DNA from: Companilactobacillus versmoldensis DSM 14857 = KCTC 3814
GTDB taxonomy: Bacteria > Bacillota > Bacilli > Lactobacillales > Lactobacillaceae
NCBI RefSeq assembly: GCF_001434295.1
Contig: NZ_AZFA01000005.1
Location: forward strand, 62,001-126,000
Reading direction: 5' to 3'
DNA: 64,000 nt
Below the pieces are notes generated by a model, which was not told the origin of the DNA, searched no databases, and saw only the letters and a program-made list of their open reading frames with translations. A program made the position numbers and the translations under genes. Numbering within the stretch: the stretch's first letter is position 1; every line of letters begins with the position of its first letter. Positions 25,336 through 34,854 of the stretch are shown here, piece by piece.

Positions 25336-26730
25336 CTATGAATTTTTAGCATACTTGGTCGCAAAATTCAGCAATATAGCAGCGATTAACAAAAATATTA
25401 TCATGACTATAAATGAATTTTGTGAACCAATTGCCGTTCTCAGTGAATAACTCTTTGGCAATGATGCGTTCTGTGATATCGTTACGACGGTTGAAGCGAT
25501 AGACGTTCCGACCGTTCCAGCGAACTGTTGGACTGTGTTGAACCAACCGTTTCCATCCGCATTTTTTTCATTGGGTAATTGACTGAGACCATTGGTCATC
25601 GTGTTTCCCATTGTCAATCCCATACCGAGCATGAATAGTAAATAAAAACCAAGGACCAGACCGTCACTCAAGTGGCGTCCCCAAATAATGTAGAGCAGCA
25701 TCGCAATGATCTCTAAGCAGATACCCATCAAAATTGGTCGCCGAGCCCCAAATTTATCGAGGATCGAACCGCCTAGGGGAGCGAAGATAGCGCCCAAGGC
25801 TGAGCCTGGTAAAACGATCAGTCCGGCAATCAAAGCTGTCTGTCCGTTGACCAGCTGAATGTAGTTTGGCAAAACGAACGACATACCTAAAGCGCCGATT
25901 TGAACTAGAAAGAAAGCACCGAGATGAGCGGTATATTTGTGATTTTTCAAAACAGTGATATCGATCAGCGGTTCGGCGCTACGTTTGGTTTGTTGAATAA
26001 AAGCGACCAGTCCGATATTTCCAATCACCATTGGTAGAATAAATTTGACTGGTGAGCTGACAGCGTTGGACAAATTACTAAAACCAAAAATTAAGCCAAT
26101 AAAGGTAATTGAAATCAATAATAATCCCACCACATTCAATTTTGATTTGATTGGTGGATTGACTTGTTTGATGGCAAAGATTCCGATGATCAAAGCTATC
26201 AAAACGATTGGTAATAATAAAATGAAAATAGAACGCCAACCAAGTGAATTAACCACTAGGCCGCCAAAAGTTGGTCCGATGGCTGGGGCGATTGCGGTGA
26301 TCAAGGTTCCGATTCCCATCAAAAGGCCAATTTTGGAAGTTGGTGCTTGCTCAAGAATGATATTGAACATTAATGGTAGTGCTATCCCAGCCCCAATTCC
26401 TTGAATAACTCGACCTAGTACTAGTACTGGGAAGACGGGGGCAATACTGTCGACTATCAAACCAATTGCGAATAAACTTGCTGCAATTGTAAAAAGTTTC
26501 TTAGAAGTGAAATTGTGTTTTAAATAAGCTGATAATGGCATCATGATCGAGGCAACTAATAAGTATCCAGTGGTCATCCACTGGACAGTCGCAGTGTTGA
26601 CACCGAATTCTTTCATTAAAGTTGGAAAAGTGACGTTAGTGGCGGTTTCGACGACAACGCCACAAAATGACATCAATCCAGTAGCAAGAATCGCCAGGAT
26701 CAGATTGCTGTTTAATTTCTTTACTTGCAT
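25336..26730 (-). CDS. DHA2 family MFS drug efflux transporter (EmrB/QacA type)
   Basis: This is a 464-residue, 14-helix proton-driven efflux protein. The family motifs are motif A-like LKHNFTSKKLF near 66, motif B LVLGRVIQGIGAGIALPLMF near 104 and motif C APAIGPTFGGLVV near 147. It is divergently transcribed from a MarR regulator 107 bp away, the usual pairing for a repressor-controlled drug pump. A ribosome site GGAGG lies directly upstream. The substrate range is unknown. Confidence 0.9.
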   Translation of the reverse strand: MQVKKLNSNLILAILATGLMSFCGVVVETATNVTFPTLMKEFGVNTATVQWMTTGYLLVASIMMPLSAYLKHNFTSKKLFTIAASLFAIGLIVDSIAPVFPVLVLGRVIQGIGAGIALPLMFNIILEQAPTSKIGLLMGIGTLITAIAPAIGPTFGGLVVNSLGWRSIFILLLPIVLIALIIGIFAIKQVNPPIKSKLNVVGLLLISITFIGLIFGFSNLSNAVSSPVKFILPMVIGNIGLVAFIQQTKRSAEPLIDITVLKNHKYTAHLGAFFLVQIGALGMSFVLPNYIQLVNGQTALIAGLIVLPGSALGAIFAPLGGSILDKFGARRPILMGICLEIIAMLLYIIWGRHLSDGLVLGFYLLFMLGMGLTMGNTMTNGLSQLPNEKNADGNGWFNTVQQFAGTVGTSIASTVVTISQNASLPKSYSLRTAIGSQNSFIVMIIFLLIAAILLNFATKYAKNS

Positions 26731-26743
26731 AAATCCTCCAATT

Positions 26744-26778
26744 GTTAGAATTCAAACTAACTGTATTTTGTTATAACA
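26744..26778. promoter_or_regulatory. Putative MarR operator region
   Basis: Two dyads lie between the divergent efflux and MarR genes: GTTAG (26744-26748) with CTAAC (26757-26761), and the perfect palindrome TGTTATAACA (26769-26778). Either could be the site of the adjacent regulator. Assignment is by position only. Confidence 0.45.
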
Positions 26779-26837
26779 TAAATAGCCTTATTTGTGCTAG
26801 TATTAATTTATGTTAGAAAACGAACAATGAGGTTGTT

Positions 26838-27263
26838 ATGGATAGAATATTTGGGATCTTAATTAAAAATGTCAGCAATGATCTGAATCGTGATGCTGAA
26901 AAATTTGCGGTTACTTTAGACTTAACACGAATGCAAATGAGCATCATCGACTACATAGCCCGCAATGAAAGTGATCGAGATATTTTTCAGAAAGATATTG
27001 AAAAAGAATTCAATATTCGTCGAGCCAGCGCAACTAGCGCTTTAAAGCTGATGGAAAAGAAAGACTTATTGGTCCGGGTGCCGACCCAAAAAGATGCTAG
27101 GTTGAAACGCCTGATCTTAACGACTAAATCACGTCAAATGACTGAAAAAATCAGTGATTATTTTGAAACTACTGAAAATATGGTCAATCAAATAGTTGGT
27201 GCAAAGAAAATTAGTACTGTTAAAGAAGGACTAACTAAAATATCGGATTATTTTAATAAATAA
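26838..27263 (+). CDS. MarR family transcriptional regulator
   Basis: This is a 141-residue DNA-binding protein with a winged helix: DIEKEFNIRRASATSALKLM (recognition helix region, near 53) and the wing KKDLLVRVPTQKDARLKRLI (D-x-R motif, near 75). Helices at both ends form the dimer. It is divergent from the efflux gene and most likely represses it and itself until a drug-like ligand binds. Confidence 0.88.
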   Translation: MDRIFGILIKNVSNDLNRDAEKFAVTLDLTRMQMSIIDYIARNESDRDIFQKDIEKEFNIRRASATSALKLMEKKDLLVRVPTQKDARLKRLILTTKSRQMTEKISDYFETTENMVNQIVGAKKISTVKEGLTKISDYFNK

Positions 27264-27291
27264 AAATATATTTAATTTAAATTAATTGCTG

Positions 27292-27307
27292 ATATAACGG
27301 GCGTTAT
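27292..27307. promoter_or_regulatory. Perfect 7-2-7 dyad upstream of the cysteine operon
   Basis: TATAACG-GG-CGTTATA is a perfect inverted repeat, 56 bp before the likely -35 box of the cysteine leader. It has no T run, so it is not a terminator. It may be a regulator site; the protein is unknown. Confidence 0.35.
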
Positions 27308-27362
27308 AACGAATGGATTTAAATTAGGATTAAAGAACATTTGACTGATTTTAATAATCCGT

Positions 27363-27389
27363 TTGACAAACTAATGAAAGTAATATAAC
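27363..27389 (+). promoter_or_regulatory. Likely promoter of the cysteine leader operon
   Basis: TTGACA at 27363-27368 is a consensus -35. The best -10, TATAAC at 27384-27389, gives a 15-bp spacer, slightly short. It lies 34 bp before the leader peptide ATG. Confidence 0.45.
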
Positions 27390-27422
27390 CTTACAGCATA
27401 AATTCAACCGGAGGAAACCGAC

Positions 27423-27503
27423 ATGACTAACGCAAATCTTGTTACATTGAACAGTTGTTGTTGTGGTTCGCATCTTATGCGATCCACTGATTTGCGTGCC
27501 TAA
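27423..27503 (+). CDS. Cysteine leader peptide (26 codons with Cys-Cys-Cys)
   Basis: A short open frame, ATG 27423 to TAA 27501-27503, has a strong GGAGG 10 bases upstream (27410-27414). Codons 11-15 read Ser-Cys-Cys-Cys-Gly, using TGT three times in a row. The gene lies between a promoter and a terminator just ahead of the cysteine synthase-like gene. The RNA forms GTGG-T-TCGCAT / ATGCGA-T-CCAC (27463-27487), right at the Cys codons. This is enclosed by ACGCAAATC (27430-27438) / GATTTGCGT (27489-27497). This is the layout expected for attenuation by ribosome stalling when Cys-tRNA is scarce. The peptide itself probably has no other role. Confidence 0.75.
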   Translation: MTNANLVTLNSCCCGSHLMRSTDLRA

Positions 27504-27545
27504 ATTAGGTTTCTTTAGGTAAAACTTAAATCAGAACATCGTATA

Positions 27546-27582
27546 AGGTGCAGATTCTTTTAATGGAGTCTGCACCTTTTTT
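27546..27582 (+). terminator. Attenuator terminator of the cysteine operon
   Basis: The stem AAGGTGCAGATTC / GAGTCTGCACCTT with loop TTTTAATG is followed by six T. It sits 43 bp after the leader peptide stop and 29 bp before the structural gene start, so it must be read through for expression. Confidence 0.9.
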
Positions 27583-27610
27583 GTATCTAATTGGGTTTGG
27601 AGAGGGAATA

Positions 27611-28522
27611 ATGTTAGTAAAAAATATTTATCAAACTATCGGCAATACGCCATTACTAAAGTTAGACATTGCAACTGAGAATCACGTAAATATTTATGCC
27701 AAACTCGAGATGTTCAATCCTGGAGGTTCTGTTAAAGACCGCTTAGGTGTGAATTTAATTGAGAATGGCTTGAAAAAGGGCTTCATTACTGATTCTACGA
27801 CCATAATCGAACCAACTGCCGGCAATACTGGTATCGGTGTTGCCTTGGCTGCTCAAAAGTACCATTTGCCCGTCAAATTAGTCGTACCTGAAAAATTTAG
27901 TCGGGAAAAACAAATTTTAATGCGAGCCTTGGGGGCAGAAATTATTCATACTCCTTCGGCCGATGGCATCGTTGGTGCAATCAAAAAAGCTAAGGAGTTA
28001 TCCAATCAGATCGAAGATTCATATGTTCCTTTACAATTCGAAAATCCAGCTAATCCCGAGGCCTATTACAAAACTCTCGGACCAGAGATCATCGCTGATC
28101 TCAAAGGTCTGGAAGTTGCCGCCTTTGTGGCTGGATCTGGTTCTGGTGGGACCTTTGTTGGGGTAACTCAAGCTTTGCAAGAACAATTTCCAAAAATGAA
28201 AGCTATCACGGTTGAACCTGAAGGGTCGATTCTAAACGGTGGCCAGGAACATTCACATCGAACTGAAGGCATCGGGGTAGAATTTGTCCCACCATTTTTC
28301 AAGTCGATCAAAGTCGATGAAGTCAAGACTATCAGTGACGATGATGCCTTTAACAACGTTAAATGGTTGGCAGATAATCTGGGAGTTTTCGCCGGAAGTT
28401 CATCAGGAGCTGCTTTAGCTGCAGCATTACAAGTAGCCAAAGAGTTGCCTGAAAACAGCAATATCGTGACTGTTTTCCCTGATTCAAGTGAACGCTACTT
28501 GAGCAAAGGAATCTACGATTAA
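27611..28522 (+). CDS. Cysteine synthase / cystathionine beta-synthase family PLP enzyme
   Basis: This is a 303-residue cytoplasmic enzyme of the beta family of PLP enzymes. The PLP lysine is in [11 protein letters not shown] near 38, the substrate-binding loop in [15 protein letters not shown] near 66 and the phosphate loop in [11 protein letters not shown] near 174. Family members make cysteine from O-acetylserine plus sulfide, or cystathionine from serine or O-acetylserine plus homocysteine. The partner downstream is a cystathionine gamma-lyase-like gene, as in mccA-mccB and lactobacillar cbs-cgl pairs. The second reaction (reverse transsulfuration) is therefore favoured. ATG 27611 follows GGAGAGGG; an upstream in-frame start lies inside the terminator. 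Confidence 0.88.
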   Translation: MLVKNIYQTIGNTPLLKLDIATENHVNIYAKLEMFNPGGSVKDRLGVNLIENGLKKGFITDSTTIIEPTAGNTGIGVALAAQKYHLPVKLVVPEKFSREKQILMRALGAEIIHTPSADGIVGAIKKAKELSNQIEDSYVPLQFENPANPEAYYKTLGPEIIADLKGLEVAAFVAGSGSGGTFVGVTQALQEQFPKMKAITVEPEGSILNGGQEHSHRTEGIGVEFVPPFFKSIKVDEVKTISDDDAFNNVKWLADNLGVFAGSSSGAALAAALQVAKELPENSNIVTVFPDSSERYLSKGIYD

Positions 28523-28534
28523 CTTAATTTTTAA

Positions 28535-29713
<1,179 letters not shown>

Positions 29714-29772
29714 ATAAAATTTTTGTCAGATAAAAAGTTCAGTGCTATGCTTTTTCATGAAAACTAAATAGA

Positions 29773-29896
29773 TTTCTTCGGGGCAGGGTGTAATTCCCGA
29801 CCGACGGTAACAACTTAAGTTGAAGTCCGTGAACCGCGTAAGCGGTCGACCCAGTGAGATTCTGGGACCGACAGTAAAGTCTGGATGGGAGAAGAA
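29773..29896 (+). promoter_or_regulatory. FMN riboswitch (RFN element)
   Basis: Conserved RFN blocks appear in order: CTTCGGGGCAGGGTG, AATTCCCGACCG, CGGT, AGTCCGTGA, a variable hairpin ACCGCGTAAGCGGT, CGACCCAGTGAGATTCTGG, CCGACAGT and AGTCTGGATGGGAGAAG. It precedes the riboflavin operon and should shut it off when FMN is high. Confidence 0.97.
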
Positions 29897-29982
29897 AAAA
29901 AGTATCATTTCATACCATAGGGGTAGTTTCTTTAAGCTACCGACGTTCTCGTATGAAATCTTATTTGGCTTATTTAATGTGG

Positions 29983-30011
29983 CCCCGCATTTTTATGCGG
30001 GGACTTTTTTT
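29983..30011 (+). terminator. Expression-platform terminator of the FMN riboswitch
   Basis: CCCCGCAT / ATGCGGGG with a TTTT loop is followed by a long T run, 17 bases before ribD. Confidence 0.95.
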
Positions 30012-30027
30012 GTGGGGTGAATAGGAT

Positions 30028-31074
30028 TTGAAGACAGACAATTTCATGCAAATAGCATTTGCAGAAGCAGCGAAAGGAGAATCAACCTGGACCAATCCCA
30101 AAGTTTGTGCCGTGATCGTTAAAGACGGTCAGATATTAGCTAAAGGACATCATGAAAAATTTGGAGGTCCACATGCCGAGATCAATACTTTGAGTCATTT
30201 GAAAAACATTTCCGATGCCAAAGGTGCCGACATGTACGTAACCTTAGAACCTTGTTCACATTTTGGCAAAACGCCACCATGTGTTCAAAAACTAGTCGAA
30301 GTAGGAATCTCAAGAGTTTTTATTGGTGAAGTCGATCCCAATCCAATCGTCAGTGGCCGCGGTATCAAGTATTTGAAAGACCATGGAATCGAAGTGACGG
30401 ATATGGATTGTCAAAGTGAAATCAACGAATCTTATAACTTTTACTATCAAAAAAAGCGTCCACTCGTCACTTTGAAATATGCGATGACCATGGATGGCAA
30501 GATCAATCAAAAAAATGGTCAACGTTCAATCATTACCGGCCAAACAGCTTACCAGGACGCTCAAAAATTACGTTCAGAGAACCAAGCAATTTTGATTGGT
30601 GAACACACCTTAAAAGTCGATGATCCACAATTGACCGTTCGAATTAAAAAAATGGATTTTCCACTGATCCGAGTCGTTGTAGTCGATTCTGCCGATGAAA
30701 TATCCACCGATATGAAAATATTTCAAGATACTAGTTCAGAAATTTATTTGCTGAGCAAACAAGCAGCCACCAAACAATTTCCTGACCAAGTCCACGTTGA
30801 GGTCGGTGATTGGACACCAAAAGAAATCGTCAAATTCTTAGCTGAGAAAAATATTGAATCATTATTAGTCGAAGGTGGAAGTCATCTTCAAGCAGACTTT
30901 GTAGCTGCTAAATTGTTAGACAAAGTAGTCGTCTATTTAGCACCAAAAATTTTTGGCGGCAATGCTTTACCAGCTATCGCAACTGATTCACAGGCGCAGG
31001 CAATTGCTTTGACTGAACCAGAATTGACCCAGTTAGGATCTGATCTAAAAGTTGAATTAAGGAAGGCTGAATAA
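30028..31074 (+). CDS. ribD: Bifunctional riboflavin biosynthesis deaminase/reductase RibD
   Basis: RibD performs steps two and three of riboflavin synthesis: deamination of the pyrimidine 2,5-diamino compound, then NADPH-dependent side-chain reduction. The N-terminal deaminase holds the zinc ligands in PHAEINTL near 48 and EPCSHFGKTPPC near 73-84. The C-terminal reductase shows KYAMTMDGKI near 150 and LLVEGGSHLQADF near 276. The 348-residue length is normal. The start is TTG 30028, the only sensible one after the terminator, behind AGGA; a weak start may keep RibD levels low. It overlaps ribE by one base. Confidence 0.95.
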   Translation: MKTDNFMQIAFAEAAKGESTWTNPKVCAVIVKDGQILAKGHHEKFGGPHAEINTLSHLKNISDAKGADMYVTLEPCSHFGKTPPCVQKLVEVGISRVFIGEVDPNPIVSGRGIKYLKDHGIEVTDMDCQSEINESYNFYYQKKRPLVTLKYAMTMDGKINQKNGQRSIITGQTAYQDAQKLRSENQAILIGEHTLKVDDPQLTVRIKKMDFPLIRVVVVDSADEISTDMKIFQDTSSEIYLLSKQAATKQFPDQVHVEVGDWTPKEIVKFLAEKNIESLLVEGGSHLQADFVAAKLLDKVVVYLAPKIFGGNALPAIATDSQAQAIALTEPELTQLGSDLKVELRKAE

Positions 31075-31679
31075 TGTTTACCGGAATAATCAAAGACATT
31101 GGCACAGTGAACGAGATCACGCCAAAAGGTGAGACCTTTCAACTGGCTATCAAATTAAATAATTTAAAGAATAAAAAAATTGCTCTCGGAGACAGTATCG
31201 CGATCAATGGGACTTGCTTAACAGTCATCTCCTTGATCGAACAAGGATTCAAAGTTGAAGCTATGCCGGAAACATTTCGGCGAACGAATTTAGGCTCACT
31301 GCAAGTTGGTGATCACGTCAATATTGAACCAGCACTGGCTGTTAATGACAAATTAGATGGACATTTTGTTCTAGGACACGTCGATACGACTGCTGAAGTA
31401 ACCAATGTTGTATCTGATCAAAACTCGGTGGTTTTGAGCTTTGAACTTGAACCTAAATATCGTCGCTACATCGTTGAAAAAGGCTCGGTCGCTATCGACG
31501 GTGTTAGCTTGACCGTTTCAGGCGTCACAGATACAGGTTTTCAAGTATCACTGATCCCATTTACCTTGCAAGAGACGATCTTAGGAGAATTAAAAACAGG
31601 CAATCAAGTCAACATTGAAACAGACATCTTAGGAAAATACATTTTGGACTCGAAAGTGGAGGAATATCAACATGACTAG
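31074..31679 (+). CDS. ribE: Riboflavin synthase alpha chain
   Basis: This enzyme joins two molecules of 6,7-dimethyl-8-ribityllumazine to give riboflavin. The 201 residues show the internal duplication of the family: MFTGIIKDIGTV at the start, INGTCLTV near 45 and its partner IDGVSLTVSGV near 142, and GHFVLGHVDTTAEV near 95. It is translationally coupled with ribD and overlaps ribBA by 8 bases. Confidence 0.96.
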   Translation: MFTGIIKDIGTVNEITPKGETFQLAIKLNNLKNKKIALGDSIAINGTCLTVISLIEQGFKVEAMPETFRRTNLGSLQVGDHVNIEPALAVNDKLDGHFVLGHVDTTAEVTNVVSDQNSVVLSFELEPKYRRYIVEKGSVAIDGVSLTVSGVTDTGFQVSLIPFTLQETILGELKTGNQVNIETDILGKYILDSKVEEYQHD

Positions 31680-32886
31680 TCAAGAGATCTTAACAAAAGT
31701 AGAAAACGCACTGACAGAATTAAAAAAAGGTAATTTAATCATCGTCACCGACTCGCCTGAACGTGAGTCCGAAGGGGATATGGTCGGTCTGGCTGATTTT
31801 GCTACTGGGGAGACAGTTAACAAAATGATCACTCATGCTCGTTGTTTGCTGTGTGCACCAATGACACGCGACTATGCTGACCATTTGCATTTATCGAAGA
31901 TGGTGCCTAATGGAGAAGACGCCTTTGGCACAGCTTTCACTATCAGTACTGACGCTAAATCAACTACTACTGGGATCTCAGCTTTCGACAGAGCAAAAAC
32001 GATTCAACAATTAGCTGATCCTAAGAGTACTTATGACGACTTTTATCATCCAGGGCATGTTTTTCCATTGATTGCGGCCGATAATGGAGTTTTTGAGCGG
32101 ACTGGTCACACTGAAGCTTCGGTTGACCTTGCTAAATTAGCCGGTTGTGATCCAGTGGCTTACATTTGTGAAGTTGTCAAAAAAGATGGAACAATGGCTA
32201 GATTGAAGGACCTTCGGGTGATCGCAGAAGAGAACGATTTGCAGTTGATCACGATTGAAGACATCATCAAATATCGTTACATGCAAGATCAATCATTCAT
32301 TGACCAGATTGCTGAAGTTAAATTGCCAACGAGATACGGTGATTTCAAGATGAAGGCTTTTCAGATCAATAAGACAGATGAGCCTACCTTATTTATTTAC
32401 AAAGGTGACATCACAAAACAACCGATTTTATTTCGGATGCATTCCGAATGCCTGACAGGAGATGTCTTTGGTTCGAAACGCTGCGACTGTGGTGAACAAT
32501 TACAAACATCACTTAAGAGAATCGCAGAGACTGGTTCAGGAGCCGTTCTATACTTGCGTCAAGAGGGTCGTGGAATTGGCTTAGCTAACAAATTAAAGGC
32601 TTACGAATTGCAAGAACAAGGCTATGATACGGTTGAAGCTAACGTGAAATTAGGTTTCAAACCGGACCAACGCGAATATGGTATTGCAGCTGCAATTTTG
32701 AAGCATGAAAACATCGAGAGTGTTGATTTGATGACGAATAATCCTGATAAAGTAGCAAAATTGACTGAATTAGGTATCGATGTCGACCAACGAGTACCGT
32801 TGGAAACTCGTCCTACTAAAGAAAACATCAAATATTTAGAAACTAAAAAAATGAAATTTCATCATTTGTTGAGAGAGGTAAATTAA
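31672..32886 (+). CDS. ribBA: Bifunctional DHBP synthase / GTP cyclohydrolase II RibBA
   Basis: This fusion makes both riboflavin precursors. Residues 1-200 are 3,4-dihydroxy-2-butanone 4-phosphate synthase (DSPERESEGDMV near 26, STTTGISAFDRA near 101, HPGHVFPLIA near 125, RTGHTEASVDL near 142). Residues 205-404 are GTP cyclohydrolase II with zinc cysteines in HSECLTGDVFGSKRCDCGEQ near 258 and YLRQEGRGIGL near 292. In the first domain the usual Asp-Glu-Asp-Arg-Glu-Asn-Glu is DSPERESE, still keeping the acidic metal site. It lies 1 base before ribH. Confidence 0.95.
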   Translation: MTSQEILTKVENALTELKKGNLIIVTDSPERESEGDMVGLADFATGETVNKMITHARCLLCAPMTRDYADHLHLSKMVPNGEDAFGTAFTISTDAKSTTTGISAFDRAKTIQQLADPKSTYDDFYHPGHVFPLIAADNGVFERTGHTEASVDLAKLAGCDPVAYICEVVKKDGTMARLKDLRVIAEENDLQLITIEDIIKYRYMQDQSFIDQIAEVKLPTRYGDFKMKAFQINKTDEPTLFIYKGDITKQPILFRMHSECLTGDVFGSKRCDCGEQLQTSLKRIAETGSGAVLYLRQEGRGIGLANKLKAYELQEQGYDTVEANVKLGFKPDQREYGIAAAILKHENIESVDLMTNNPDKVAKLTELGIDVDQRVPLETRPTKENIKYLETKKMKFHHLLREVN

Positions 32887-32887
32887 G

Positions 32888-33349
32888 ATGGCAGAATTAC
32901 GTGGAAAAATTAATGGTTCAGGACTAAAAATTGGTATCGTCGTAGCTCAATTCAACGAATTAGTAACTAAAAAATTGCTCGATGGAGCAGTCAATGAATT
33001 ACAAAAATATGATGTTCAACCAGACGATATAACAACCTTGTGGGTACCAGGAGCAGTTGAGATACCTCGGATCACCAAAAAGTTGTCCGATAGTGGGAAA
33101 GTCGATGGCATCATCGCTTTGGGTGCCGTCGTTCGTGGAGAAACTGCCCATTTTGACTATGTCTGTGCCGAGTCAGCTAATGGAATCGCTGACGTCTCTC
33201 TCCATGGGGATGTTCCAGTCATGTATGGTGTCTTAACCACTAATGACATGGATCAGGCCATGAACCGTGCCGGCGGAAAATCCGGCAACAAAGGTGCCGA
33301 ATGTGCTTCAGGAATCCTCGAAATGATCAGTCTCGAAAAACAAATTTAA
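32888..33349 (+). CDS. ribH: 6,7-dimethyl-8-ribityllumazine synthase
   Basis: RibH condenses the butanone phosphate and the ribityl-pyrimidine to lumazine and usually forms 60-subunit shells. The 153 residues show VVAQFNELVTKKLLDGA near 18, VPGAVEIP near 56, GAVVRGETAHFDYV near 81 and GVLTTNDMDQAMNRAGGKSG near 112 with the catalytic His in TAHFDYV. It is the last gene of the FMN-controlled operon; a terminator follows. Confidence 0.96.
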   Translation: MAELRGKINGSGLKIGIVVAQFNELVTKKLLDGAVNELQKYDVQPDDITTLWVPGAVEIPRITKKLSDSGKVDGIIALGAVVRGETAHFDYVCAESANGIADVSLHGDVPVMYGVLTTNDMDQAMNRAGGKSGNKGAECASGILEMISLEKQI

Positions 33350-33353
33350 ATGC

Positions 33354-33395
33354 AAATAACCGCAACCAGATTGAATCCTGATTGCGGTTATTTTT
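33354..33395 (+). terminator. Terminator of the riboflavin operon
   Basis: AAATAACCGCAA (33354-33365) / TTGCGGTTATTT (33382-33393) then T. It lies between convergent operons and may work on both strands. Confidence 0.9.
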
Positions 33396-33414
33396 GAGAA
33401 AAATTTTCTCGGGT

Positions 33415-33846
33415 TTAATTTCGTTGTGCTTCACGCTCGACGATATCGTCGATGATGCCTTGTAGTGTGATTTGAGCCATGCTATTTTCAGAAGCGGTCT
33501 GCACTTGTTGATACGCCTGGTCCAAGGTTTGTTGGATATTGCGACCGACTGGACAATTAAGATTGGTCTTGTCATCAACATGTAAAAGTGTAGTTGAATC
33601 GTCCAATGCCTGATAAATATTCAGTAAAGAAATATTTGCAGCAGGGCGGCTTAACTTCGGCGAGACCGAACCACTTTGAGTCGTCAATAAACCAGCTTTT
33701 GAGAGCATCGACATTAGGCGCCTGATTAAGCTAGGATTAGATTCGATACTGTCAGCGATTGCCCTGCTGGATAGGTCACCACCCTTAAAGATGTCGACAT
33801 AAGCCAGGATGTGCACAGCATCACTTAATTTATGGGAATATTTCAT
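33415..33846 (-). CDS. Rrf2 family transcriptional regulator
   Basis: This is a 143-residue protein with the Rrf2 winged helix (SDAVHILAYVDI, SSRAIADSIESNPSLIRRLM near 27-46, LSKAGLLTTQSGS). The effector region holds only one Cys (NCPVG near 95), not the three of the Fe-S-binding IscR/NsrR type, so it is likely of the YwnA/CymR-like branch. It lies 14 bases after the NmrA-type reductase gene on the same strand and probably controls that operon, including itself, via the dyad at 34746-34764. Confidence 0.85.
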   Translation of the reverse strand: MKYSHKLSDAVHILAYVDIFKGGDLSSRAIADSIESNPSLIRRLMSMLSKAGLLTTQSGSVSPKLSRPAANISLLNIYQALDDSTTLLHVDDKTNLNCPVGRNIQQTLDQAYQQVQTASENSMAQITLQGIIDDIVEREAQRN

Positions 33847-33860
33847 AGTTTCACCAGGTT

Positions 33861-34721
33861 CTAAAGTTTTGAGATTGCTTCTTTAGCAGCTTCTTCAAGA
33901 CTTGGTAAGGGATGACCTAAGACGTCCTCCAAGTCATTTGTATCTTCAGCTAAAGTGTTGTTCTTGATCATATCTTGGAAGCTGATCATCATATCAATGA
34001 TATTTTGGTCAAGATTTTCTGATTGTAACACTTTTCGATACTCATCGTCAGTGACCGATTTAACTTCAAAGTCGTTGCCAGTAGCTTTTTGAACAGCTGT
34101 GGCTAAATCAGCATAAGTGGCTGATTTACCAGCAAATTCATAAATGTTTTTCGGATCAGTTAGTAAAAGAACTTTGGCAGCAGCTTCAGCATATTCGCGT
34201 TCCAAAGTCCAACCAACTCGACCATCACCAGCAGAATAAACGAATGGTTGATTTTGTTTACCAGCGTCTAAATAGTTGGCTTCGTTTTTAATGTACCAAT
34301 TATTCCTTAAGAATGAATACTTTATTCCTGAATTTTTGATCAATTTTTCAGTTTGCTTGTGATCTTGTGCCAATGGGGCAGCAGCTTTGTCAGCTTGAGG
34401 AAAACTAGTATAGGCGATGAATTTAACGCCAGCTTCAGTTGCAGCGCGAACAACATTTGTATGTTGGACTAGGCGAGGCGTATTTTGACCGGGTATCGAT
34501 GAAATAAAAAGCAATTTATCGATCCCTTTGAGTGATTCCGTTAAATCTTCAACGTTTTCGTAAGAACCGTTACGAATCTCGATGCCAGCTGGGAGCAATT
34601 TTTCAGCTTTAGCTTTGTTTCTAGCTAAAGCAACAATCTCACTCGCATCGACCTTATTTAAAAGAGTCTTGATAGCTGTTTGTCCAAATTTACCGGTTGA
34701 TCCCGTGATTGCATATTTCAT
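33861..34721 (-). CDS. NmrA/QorB-type NAD(P)-binding oxidoreductase
   Basis: This is a 286-residue atypical short-chain reductase. The N-terminal ITGSTGKFGQTAIKTLL is the dinucleotide loop; VALARNKAKAEKL at the end of the second strand carries Arg and Lys, suggesting NADPH. ISSIPGQ, IAYTSFPQAD and LRNNWYIKNEANYL follow the QorB pattern. Lacking the usual catalytic Tyr-x-x-x-Lys, it is likely a quinone reductase or redox sensor. It is first gene of a two-gene unit with an Rrf2 regulator, an arrangement common for quinone- or electrophile-inducible reductases. Confidence 0.85.
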   Translation of the reverse strand: MKYAITGSTGKFGQTAIKTLLNKVDASEIVALARNKAKAEKLLPAGIEIRNGSYENVEDLTESLKGIDKLLFISSIPGQNTPRLVQHTNVVRAATEAGVKFIAYTSFPQADKAAAPLAQDHKQTEKLIKNSGIKYSFLRNNWYIKNEANYLDAGKQNQPFVYSAGDGRVGWTLEREYAEAAAKVLLLTDPKNIYEFAGKSATYADLATAVQKATGNDFEVKSVTDDEYRKVLQSENLDQNIIDMMISFQDMIKNNTLAEDTNDLEDVLGHPLPSLEEAAKEAISKL

Positions 34722-34745
34722 AAATAAATACCTCCAATAGTTAGC

Positions 34746-34764
34746 TGTTACTTATATAGTAACA
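34746..34764. promoter_or_regulatory. Perfect 7-5-7 dyad in front of the NmrA/Rrf2 operon
   Basis: TGTTACT-TATAT-AGTAACA lies 25 bp before the reductase start. It is a perfect inverted repeat of the size expected for a dimeric winged-helix regulator. The Rrf2 protein of the same operon is the best candidate. Confidence 0.55.
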
Positions 34765-34802
34765 CCATGATTATACAATTCAACAAAAATATTGATAGTA
34801 AT

Positions 34803-34854
34803 AAAAAAACGTCTTAATATGTCAGATTTTATCTGATACACAAGACGTTTTTTT
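34803..34854 (-). terminator. Terminator after the VOC protein gene
   Basis: AAAAAAACGTCTT / AAGACGTTTTTTT encloses a second stem TGTCAGAT / ATCTGATA. It reads leftward off the 34853-35617 gene, touching its stop codon, and can also stop rightward transcription. Confidence 0.85.
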
